Assembly (NCBI GenBank): GCA_017394925.1
Contig: JAFPWQ010000156.1
Location: forward strand, 1 to 5,150
Direction of reading: 5' to 3'
Length of the DNA: 5,150 nucleotides
DNA from: Synergistaceae bacterium
Lineage (GTDB): Bacteria; Synergistota; Synergistia; Synergistales; Aminobacteriaceae
This document shows positions 1 through 5,150 of the stretch, piece by piece. The stretch's first letter is position 1, and each line of letters starts with the position of its first letter. The position numbers and the translations under genes are program-made. Under the pieces are notes generated by a model that made no database searches, was not told the origin of the DNA, and saw nothing but the letters and a program-made list of their open reading frames with translations.

Positions 1-747
1 ATAGACACTCTCAACACGAATGTATTAGGCACATGCAGATTGCTTGAGGCACTGAGACTCGCAATTGATTCAGATAAAAGCTACAAGCCCGTGATACATG
101 TATGCGCATCATCGGAAGTGTTCGGAAGGATACCAGCAGACAAGAAGCCTGAGACGGGAATACATGAAGAGTGTCCGTTTCACCCTGCAAGCCCTTACGC
201 GATCAGCAAGACGGGAACGGATTTACTCGGCAGATATTATGCTGAGGCGTATAACATGACAATCATGACAACGAGAATGTTCACTCACACAGGACCAAGA
301 CGCGGCGATGTCTTTCATGAGTCGACGTTCGCAAAGCAGATCGCAATGATTGAGGCAGGAATGACCGAACCCGTTGTGCATATCGGAAATCTCAAATCAT
401 TACGGACATACGCAGACGTGAGAGATGCAGTGAGGGCTTATTATATGCTCGTAACGATAAATCCCATTGCGGGCGAATATTATAATATCGGCGGAACTTA
501 TACATGCCTCGTTGAAGACACGCTTAAAACGCTAATATCATACAGTCCCATGAAAAATAAAATTACGGTTCATGAAGACCCTGAAAGATTAAGACCCATT
601 GATGCGGATCTGCAGGTGCCCGACTGCAGGAAGTTCAAAGCACATACCGGATGGGAGCCTGAAATAAGTTTTGAGAAGACGATGCATGATTTATTAAATT
701 ACTGGCGTGAAAGAATAAAAAAAGGCGAATCGTTTCTTACCAGATGA
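1..747 (+). CDS. NAD(P)-dependent GDP-sugar epimerase/dehydratase (GDP-mannose 4,6-dehydratase / Rmd-like), 5'-truncated
   Basis: Extended short-chain dehydrogenase of nucleotide-sugar metabolism; a cytoplasmic enzyme likely to make an activated 6-deoxyhexose for a surface glycan. The frame is open from base 1 and the visible 248 residues begin inside the Rossmann domain with a typical NVLGT-LLEA helix. The Gly-rich NAD(P)-binding loop and roughly 80-90 N-terminal residues lie left of the window, so an in-frame TTG at 40 is not the start. Visible signs: the Ser-rich strand CASSEVFG (visible residues 35-42), the catalytic YAISK with Tyr at 196-198 and Lys at 208-210, then RMFTHTGPRRGD and FAKQIAMIEAG, which are characteristic of GDP-mannose dehydratases and GDP-4-keto-6-deoxymannose reductases. 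GNLKSLRTYADVRDAVRAY, YYNIGG, RLRPIDADLQVPD and TGWEPEI complete the substrate domain. Family assignment is firm. Dehydratase versus reductase or epimerase cannot be settled from this part, so no symbol is given. It ends at TGA and converges on the exporter operon. Confidence 0.9.
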   Translation: MDTLNTNVLGTCRLLEALRLAIDSDKSYKPVIHVCASSEVFGRIPADKKPETGIHEECPFHPASPYAISKTGTDLLGRYYAEAYNMTIMTTRMFTHTGPRRGDVFHESTFAKQIAMIEAGMTEPVVHIGNLKSLRTYADVRDAVRAYYMLVTINPIAGEYYNIGGTYTCLVEDTLKTLISYSPMKNKITVHEDPERLRPIDADLQVPDCRKFKAHTGWEPEISFEKTMHDLLNYWRERIKKGESFLTR

Positions 748-768
748 ATAAATGAAGTGAAAAAATAA

Positions 769-802
769 ATCCCCCCGTGAAAATGCGAGGGGAAATTTTT
801 TT
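769..802. terminator. Bidirectional rho-independent terminator between convergent genes
   Basis: The stem arms are 771-777 (CCCCCCG) and 786-792 (CGAGGGG) around an 8-nt loop, followed on the plus strand by a T-run at 796-802 and preceded by an A-rich tract at 760-769 that reads as T-rich on the minus strand. In the minus-strand RNA all seven positions can pair, one as U-G. In the plus-strand RNA the same position is a C-A mismatch, so the hairpin favours termination of the minus-strand operon. The plus-strand T-run overlaps the stop codon of the ATPase gene. Confidence 0.8.
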
Positions 803-2084
803 ATGCGAGCTTCCAGTCTGCATTGAATGCCATTGAACCAGTTCTCTGAATCACACAGTAAGGTGAAAGCGTTACAGGCCCTTCAATATTGAAAGATACT
901 GCAGGCGGTTTGCTTCTTCCTGGTGCAACAATCCAGTTGTCTTTATAGAGCTGCACCCCAAGTTCGAGTCTCTTCTCTCCGATGTTAAGCATTTCAACGG
1001 GAATTCTGGAACGCAGACACACATGGCCTTCAAGAGTCGGAATTTCATTCGGGCTGTTTATCTGATCACTATGGAATGTCCAGTATATGAGCGTACCTGC
1101 ATTATCATAAAGAGCATAGCCAATGCATAAAGATTTATTCGGTTTCTTCACAATGCCTTCAATCTCAACGTATAAATCTTCACCATGTCTCACTGATGCA
1201 AATTTGACCTCACCTTTTGAATCATAAAGTCCAAATCGTAATGGCTTAAAGTATTCACTCTCGTATTTATCGCCGGGATTCTTCCATTCAGCATCCGTAG
1301 CATCACGCTGGGACATGCTCATATATTTCTGCACTCCGTCAACTACATCTGTTGTGTCAAAAACTTTATGCCCTGCCTCAAGACATACTACCCTTCCGCA
1401 TAACTGAAGCACTGCACCCATGTTATGACTCACGAATAAAATCGTACGGCCTTCCTTATGGCTTATCTCGTCCATTTTCCCCATGCATTTATTCTGAAAT
1501 TCCATGTCTCCCACAGCAAGAACTTCATCGACAATTAATATTTCTGAGTTTAAATGTGCGGCTATGGCGAATGCGAGACGTACATACATTCCCGATGAAT
1601 AACGCTTAACGGGAGTATCAAGAAATTTTTCGACTCCGGCAAAATCAACTATGGCATCAAAGTTCCGTCTTATCTCATAAGTCTTCATGCCAAGTATCGC
1701 AGCATTGAGATAAATATTTTCGCGGCCCGTTAGATCCGGGTGAAATCCTGTTCCCACTTCAAGAAGGCTCGATACTCTGCCTTTAATCGAAATTCTTCCT
1801 TCAGTCGGATCTGTTATGCGGCTCAATAATTTAAGAAGCGTAGATTTTCCTGCTCCGTTATGACCAATGAATGCAACCCGTTCTCCCTGTTCGACATCGA
1901 ATGACAGATCACGCAGTGCCCAGAAGTCTTCTGATCCTGCAGGCACAGATCTTTCTGCAAAAGGATGTCTTATTCTGCGTTTGAGTCTGGCTACATATTC
2001 GCCCATTAAATCATAAAGCCTTGTATATCTCTGATGTCTCAGCATATATCTTTTGCCGAGATTCTCAACTTTTATTGCAAGCAT
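801..2084 (-). CDS. wzt: Polysaccharide (O-antigen type) ABC exporter, ATP-binding subunit Wzt with C-terminal glycan-binding-like domain
   Basis: ATPase that powers export of lipid-linked polysaccharide across the inner membrane with the permease encoded just upstream. The 427 residues split into an ATPase of about 255 residues and a C-terminal extension. Motifs in order: Walker A GHNGAGKST (74-82), the family-typical EVGTGFHPDLTGRENIYLN region (109-127), signature YSSGM (162-166), Walker B ILIVDE with catalytic Glu187, D-loop near AVGD (190-193), and the switch His220 in VSHN. All are intact. The N-terminal insertion between residues 14 and 54 is normal for this subfamily. Residues from about 262 onward are predicted beta-rich and match in position and length the Wzt C-terminal domain that recognises the capped O-polysaccharide in known systems; which sugar is bound cannot be read here. 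TagH or KpsT ATPases are alternatives, but KpsT lacks such an extension. The ATG follows a very strong ribosome site and a 27-nt gap after the permease. Last gene of the operon. Confidence 0.93.
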   Translation of the reverse strand: MLAIKVENLGKRYMLRHQRYTRLYDLMGEYVARLKRRIRHPFAERSVPAGSEDFWALRDLSFDVEQGERVAFIGHNGAGKSTLLKLLSRITDPTEGRISIKGRVSSLLEVGTGFHPDLTGRENIYLNAAILGMKTYEIRRNFDAIVDFAGVEKFLDTPVKRYSSGMYVRLAFAIAAHLNSEILIVDEVLAVGDMEFQNKCMGKMDEISHKEGRTILFVSHNMGAVLQLCGRVVCLEAGHKVFDTTDVVDGVQKYMSMSQRDATDAEWKNPGDKYESEYFKPLRFGLYDSKGEVKFASVRHGEDLYVEIEGIVKKPNKSLCIGYALYDNAGTLIYWTFHSDQINSPNEIPTLEGHVCLRSRIPVEMLNIGEKRLELGVQLYKDNWIVAPGRSKPPAVSFNIEGPVTLSPYCVIQRTGSMAFNADWKLA

Positions 2085-2090
2085 ATTCTT

Positions 2091-2102
2091 ATCATCTCCT
2101 TT
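2091..2102 (-). promoter_or_regulatory. Near-consensus ribosome binding site of the Wzt ATPase gene
   Basis: The minus strand reads AAAGGAGATGAT, which matches the extended Shine-Dalgarno complement of the 16S rRNA tail over nearly its whole length, and ends 6 nt before the ATG at 2084. It supports that ATG as the start, as no other in-frame start lies between. It is the strongest of the three ribosome sites in the operon. Confidence 0.8.
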
Positions 2103-2111
2103 CTTAAATAA

Positions 2112-2993
2112 CTAAATGAAGTCCGCAAATGATTTCTCTGTCTTCCTGAAAAATTTAAGTCCCGAAAAGAATATAATTACTGATGTTATGACTGATATTA
2201 TGAACGCAGGAGGATATAGTGATGCCGCTGTACCCTGAATGCACCACCTGAAGCCGTCAATGACTCCGACCATTGGATTAAGACTGTACAGCATTCGCCA
2301 TCTCGCCGGAATAACTGAACTTGAGAATCCTACAGGCGAAACATAAAGCCCGAATTGAACGATAAACGGCATAATCTGACGAAAATCTCTGTATTTCACT
2401 CCGATCGCTGACAGCCAGTAGCCAAGACCCAGTGCTGTTATTGTCGCAGGAATAAAGAACACAGGCAGCAAAACTATGAACGGGGACGGGACAAATCTGT
2501 ATATCAGCATCAGTATGCACATAAGCACAAAGGATATTGCAAAGTCAACCGCACTGACCAGAACTGCCGATGACGGAAGAATAATACGCGGAAAATATAT
2601 TTTGCTGACCATGTGAGAAGCCCTCAGAAGTGATTCTGAACTGCTCTGCATTGAATTTGCGAAATACTGCCAGGGCAATAACGCCGAGAATACCATTATG
2701 GGATACGGCACCGTTCCTTCTGTCGGAAGTTTGGCCACGCGTCCGAATATCACAGTGAAAATTATCATGCTGAGTAACGGACGGATAACGCTCCATGCAA
2801 CTCCGATTACTGTCTGCTTGTAACGCACGAGAATATCTCTCCACGCAAGAAAATAGAAAAGCTCACGGTACTTCAGAAGCTCGTAAATGAAATCCGAAGT
2901 TGTTTTATTCGGCTCAATGATTAAATCAAAATCTCCCAGTCCCGATGGCTTTAATACTTTTTTTACTTTCCTTTTTACTTTGTCTTTGAACAT
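2112..2993 (-). CDS. wzm: Polysaccharide ABC exporter, membrane permease subunit (Wzm/TagG type, ABC-2 family)
   Basis: Inner-membrane half of the polysaccharide exporter; two copies are expected to pair with two copies of the ATPase encoded next. At 293 residues it is slightly longer than the usual 260-290. It opens with a Lys-rich cytoplasmic tail (residues 1-16), then the family hallmark of an amphipathic helix leading into WRDILVRYKQTVIGVAWSVIRP (51-71). Hydrophobic segments are seen at about 64-84, 97-113, 142-166, 170-197, 206-226 and 262-280, giving the six-helix ABC-2 layout. Other conserved spots are FSALLPWQYFANS (102-114), the coupling-region-like stretch SKIYFPRIILP (130-140), YRDFRQ (201-206), the YVSPVGFS loop (217-224) and LNPMVGVIDGFRW (238-250). 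The start is an ATG with GGGAGG 12 nt upstream. It lies 26 nt after the ankyrin gene and 27 nt before the ATPase, so co-expression is expected. Wzm, TagG and KpsM cannot be told apart by this subunit alone; the partner ATPase with its C-terminal domain favours Wzm. Confidence 0.92.
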   Translation of the reverse strand: MFKDKVKRKVKKVLKPSGLGDFDLIIEPNKTTSDFIYELLKYRELFYFLAWRDILVRYKQTVIGVAWSVIRPLLSMIIFTVIFGRVAKLPTEGTVPYPIMVFSALLPWQYFANSMQSSSESLLRASHMVSKIYFPRIILPSSAVLVSAVDFAISFVLMCILMLIYRFVPSPFIVLLPVFFIPATITALGLGYWLSAIGVKYRDFRQIMPFIVQFGLYVSPVGFSSSVIPARWRMLYSLNPMVGVIDGFRWCIQGTAASLYPPAFIISVITSVIIFFSGLKFFRKTEKSFADFI

Positions 2994-3005
2994 ATAAATA
3001 TACAG

Positions 3006-3013
3006 CCTCCCTT
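3006..3013 (-). promoter_or_regulatory. Ribosome binding site of the permease gene
   Basis: The minus strand reads AAGGGAGG, ending 12 nt before the ATG at 2993, a slightly long spacing. It lies wholly within the 26-nt gap after the ankyrin gene stop codon, leaving no room for a separate promoter there. Confidence 0.65.
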
Positions 3014-3019
3014 TTTAAT

Positions 3020-4360
3020 TTAAATCATATTGAAATCTATTTCTGAACCTGCTGAGATAAGCATATCAGCAATAACTTTATCGTCATTCATCATTGCATA
3101 CGTCAATGCGTTCATGTCTTTTTCATCGCGCAAGTTCACATCTGCACCGTGAATGATTAACATTCTGATTGTATCAAGCTGAATCTCACGTCTTACTGCC
3201 GAATACAGCGACACAAGCGCAAGCCACGATTCAAATCCTTCTGCACGAATTCCCCCCGTACGAATCAGTCCTGAAAGCAAAAAATCCGTGCTTCTGTCCC
3301 TGCCTGTTACTGCCCACATTAATGCCGTTACTCCGTCATTGTCCTGAATGTTTACATCTGCTCCGTGCGTAATTAATTTTTCGGCAACTTCCGAATCACA
3401 TGTTCCGTCAACTGCCGCAAGCATTAAAGGTGTCCTGCCGTCATTATCGGGTATATTCGGGTCTGCGTCATTCTCAAGAAGGACATCAAGAATTTCATCG
3501 CCGGTCAAAACTGCAAATACCAGAGCCGTCCTGCCATTATAATCTCTCACATCAGGATTCGCCCCGTAACGCAATAATATTTCTGCGAGATCTGGTCTGT
3601 TCATTGAGACGCACATATTCAGGGGATTAGTTACTGCTCCGTCTCCGAAATCAAATTTTGCATTTACGTCTGCTCCGTTTGACGCTAACAGTTCAATCAT
3701 TTCGGGACTCACTTCATGCTTTACGCTCACCAGTGCAATTGAAAGAGGCGGCTGATCGTCCATGCATTTTATATTCATGTCTGCACCGTTACGTATAAGC
3801 TCCTTCACAAAATTTATATTATTTGTCTTGACTGCAAGCGTCAATGCATCTCTGTAATCTGATCCGTTCTGCATTAACAGCGGAATAATTTCGGGGTCAA
3901 TTTCGGATTTCTTTCCGTCAGTCCTTCGGTTATTTTCGAGCATTAATGCAGTATATGTCAGTACGTTATATCCTCCTCCTGTCCTGATATTAACATCTGC
4001 TCCGAGTTCAATGAGCCATCGCACAACTTCGGGCTTATTCGCAGTAATGGCACATAGCAGTGCAGTATGTCCGTTATCATCGAGTGCATTAATATCCGCT
4101 CCGATATTCACGAGTAATCTTGCCGTCTTTCTGTTTCCTGTTACGACTGAGGCAATGAATCCGTCAGCAGGTTTTGCTCCGTATTCAATTAAAACAACTA
4201 TTGCGCTCGTATTATTTTCCATTGCGGCAACGAATAATGGAGATGCCGGTGTTCCGAAAATCATTGCCTGTTCGTTAGGGTCTGTACCTTCCATTAATGC
4301 GTCTTCTATTTCGTCAGCTCTGCCCTCAAAGCAAAGTTTCAAAAAGTCTTCCTGCGTCAT
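3020..4360 (-). CDS. Ankyrin-repeat protein, cytoplasmic, function unknown
   Basis: A 446-residue protein made almost entirely of ankyrin repeats, a helix-turn-helix scaffold used for protein-protein binding. About a dozen units are seen. The N-terminal cap (1-35) and second unit are degenerate; clear units carry the loop signature GAD-N or close variants at 87-91, 120-124, 192-196, 229-233, 266-269, 298-302, 333-337 and 405-409, with DGRTPLMLAA (307-316) and DGVTALMWA (342-350) as the most canonical helices. Two units are expanded: about 139-160 and about 355-397. There is no signal peptide, no membrane segment and no attached catalytic domain, so it should stay in the cytoplasm. The ATG is the first possible start, because an in-frame TGA lies 9 nt upstream. 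It sits 10 nt after tlyA and 26 nt before the exporter permease, which implies co-transcription with both. A role with the exporter is inference from position only; being a passenger gene is equally possible. Confidence 0.9.
   Translation of the reverse strand: MTQEDFLKLCFEGRADEIEDALMEGTDPNEQAMIFGTPASPLFVAAMENNTSAIVVLIEYGAKPADGFIASVVTGNRKTARLLVNIGADINALDDNGHTALLCAITANKPEVVRWLIELGADVNIRTGGGYNVLTYTALMLENNRRTDGKKSEIDPEIIPLLMQNGSDYRDALTLAVKTNNINFVKELIRNGADMNIKCMDDQPPLSIALVSVKHEVSPEMIELLASNGADVNAKFDFGDGAVTNPLNMCVSMNRPDLAEILLRYGANPDVRDYNGRTALVFAVLTGDEILDVLLENDADPNIPDNDGRTPLMLAAVDGTCDSEVAEKLITHGADVNIQDNDGVTALMWAVTGRDRSTDFLLSGLIRTGGIRAEGFESWLALVSLYSAVRREIQLDTIRMLIIHGADVNLRDEKDMNALTYAMMNDDKVIADMLISAGSEIDFNMI
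3023..4255 (-). repeat. Ankyrin repeat array visible at DNA level
   Basis: Roughly 99-nt degenerate units encode the ankyrin repeats. On the plus strand the complement of the GAD loop recurs as TCTGCTCCG or TCTGCACCG near 3141, 3357, 3669, 3780 and 3996, and as TCCGCTCCG near 4095. The units have drifted too far for simple slippage to be likely now; the pattern shows old internal duplication of a coding repeat rather than a non-coding satellite. Confidence 0.7.
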
Positions 4361-4368
4361 TAAGTCTC

Positions 4369-4380
4369 AATCACCCCTTT
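4369..4380 (-). promoter_or_regulatory. Ribosome binding site of the ankyrin gene, overlapping the tlyA stop codon
   Basis: The minus strand reads AAAGGGGTGATT, matching the extended Shine-Dalgarno (GGTGAT) with two mismatches. The TGA inside it (4371-4373) is the stop codon of tlyA, so ribosomes finishing tlyA end on the site that recruits ribosomes for the ankyrin gene. The distance from the GAT to the ATG at 4360 is 9 nt, rather long, which makes re-initiation after termination plausible. Confidence 0.7.
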
Positions 4381-5150
4381 AATATTTCATGCGCTTCTCT
4401 CACTATAACATTTATATCTGGTTCATATGTGATTTTCTCATGCGTAAGATAACATAAAAATTCCGTGTTGCCTTCAGTGCCTCTTATCGGTGAATGCGTT
4501 AATCCTGCAACGAAAAATTTTGTGCTTTCATGAATAAAATTCATCATGCCTTCAAGAACTTCAACATGAATGCTCTCATCACGAATCACTCCATGCGATA
4601 TTTTTTCGCGTCCTGCCTCGAACTGCGGCTTAATCAGCACAACCGCTTCACCCTTTGAATCAAGAATATCATCAATGACGGGCAAAATTAATCTTAGGGA
4701 TATGAACGATACATCGCATACAGAAAGTTCAATTTGTTCTGGGAAATCATTTCTCGTGAGATACCTTGCGTTTGTTCTGTCCATTACGACAACACGAGAA
4801 TCGCTCGCAAGTCTCCATATCATTTGTCCGTAACCTACATCAATTGCGTATACTTTCCTTGCACCTTTTGAGAGTAACACATCAGTGAAGCCTCCTGTTG
4901 ATGCTCCGAAGTCAGCGCAGGTTTTATTTTCTGCATTGAGATTAAAGACTTCAAACGCTCTGAGTAATTTTTTTGCTCCTCTTCCTGCCCATTGTGATAC
5001 TTCATCAAGGGTAATATTTACTCCGCGTTCGTATAATGCTCCTGCTTTGGTGATTACCTGACCATTTACGCGTACTTTTCCTGACATGATTAAAGCCTGA
5101 GCTTTGCTTCGTGTTTCGACAAGGCCAAGTTCAGGCAGTAATTTATCGAG
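4371..5150 (-). CDS. tlyA: TlyA family 16S/23S rRNA (cytidine-2'-O)-methyltransferase, N-terminus cut by the window edge
   Basis: Methylates ribose 2'-hydroxyls of rRNA using S-adenosylmethionine; known members modify C1920 of 23S rRNA and, in the longer type, also C1409 of 16S rRNA, which affects capreomycin sensitivity. Once annotated as haemolysin A. An ATG at 5087 gives 238 residues but is not the true start: the frame stays open to 5150 and adds LDKLLPELGLVETRSKAQAL, the classic opening of the S4 RNA-binding domain. Only a few residues should be missing. In visible numbering, the S4 domain covers about 1-50, followed by the RGAKKL element (57-62), the SAM-binding loop GASTGGFTD (82-90), DVGYGQ (104-109), TNARYL (126-131), CDVSFISL (145-152), IKPQFEAGRE (173-182), GVIRD (187-191) and SPIRGTEGNTEF (220-231). 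The K-D-K-E catalytic tetrad appears intact as Lys61, Asp146, Lys174 and Glu230. It is the first visible gene of the minus-strand operon. Target type I or II cannot be decided with the N-terminus missing. Confidence 0.95.
   Translation of the reverse strand, partial: LDKLLPELGLVETRSKAQALIMSGKVRVNGQVITKAGALYERGVNITLDEVSQWAGRGAKKLLRAFEVFNLNAENKTCADFGASTGGFTDVLLSKGARKVYAIDVGYGQMIWRLASDSRVVVMDRTNARYLTRNDFPEQIELSVCDVSFISLRLILPVIDDILDSKGEAVVLIKPQFEAGREKISHGVIRDESIHVEVLEGMMNFIHESTKFFVAGLTHSPIRGTEGNTEFLCYLTHEKITYEPDINVIVREAHEILKG

Noticed and set aside
1352..1609. 85-codon open frame on the plus strand inside the Wzt ATPase gene
   Set aside because: Lies entirely opposite the conserved Walker B and signature region, whose codons explain the sequence; the product has no recognisable features.
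2278..2844. Two minus-strand open frames of 80 and 99 codons overlapping the permease
   Set aside because: Out-of-frame shadows of the permease gene with no own ribosome site or conserved motif.
3141..4110. Recurring TCTGCTCCG-like words that could suggest a CRISPR or regulatory repeat
   Set aside because: They fall in the ankyrin reading frame, encode the GAD loop, and vary at wobble positions; the spacing follows ankyrin units, not fixed repeat-spacer lengths.
4011..4382. 123-codon open frame on the plus strand opposite the ankyrin gene
   Set aside because: It mirrors the ankyrin coding frame, has no family resemblance, and its apparent Ser/Pro-rich low-complexity product is typical of the antisense of repeat coding DNA.
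4570..4833. 87-codon open frame on the plus strand opposite tlyA
   Set aside because: Opposite the catalytic core of TlyA, with no protein-like character of its own.
4371..5150. TlyA as a haemolysin or toxin
   Set aside because: The older haemolysin label is misleading here; the S4 domain, SAM loop and K-D-K-E residues point to rRNA methylation.

Overview
The window holds five genes and almost no non-coding DNA. Base composition leans to A+T, Shine-Dalgarno sites are strong, and intergenic gaps are short, so this is a bacterial chromosome or metagenome contig. A two-gene ABC exporter of the O-antigen type next to a nucleotide-sugar enzyme suggests a bacterium with a polysaccharide-bearing surface, more likely Gram-negative. 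I cannot fix the phylum. An anaerobic gut-type lineage such as Synergistota would fit the style of the ankyrin and TlyA proteins, but that is only a guess.

Layout: a plus-strand gene, cut by the left edge, encodes the C-terminal three quarters or so of an extended short-chain dehydrogenase of the GDP-mannose 4,6-dehydratase / GDP-4-keto-6-deoxymannose reductase type (1-747). It converges on a minus-strand gene set, and the 53-nt gap holds a hairpin with T-runs on both sides that should stop transcription in both directions. Reading in the transcription direction from the right edge, the minus strand carries tlyA (rRNA 2'-O-methyltransferase, cut by the right edge), a 446-residue ankyrin-repeat protein, the membrane subunit of a polysaccharide ABC exporter (Wzm type) and its ATPase (Wzt type, with a C-terminal extension that probably reads the glycan). 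The gaps are 10, 26 and 27 nt, so all four are probably one transcript whose promoter lies beyond the right edge.

How they work together: the sugar enzyme would supply a GDP-6-deoxyhexose for a surface glycan, and Wzm/Wzt would carry the finished lipid-linked glycan across the inner membrane. TlyA is a translation housekeeping gene whose place in the operon is probably incidental. The ankyrin gene has no obvious role. It has no secretion signal, sits directly before the exporter, and its ribosome-binding site contains the tlyA stop codon. It is the least explained element here. I see no mobile element, CRISPR array, RNA gene or defence system.
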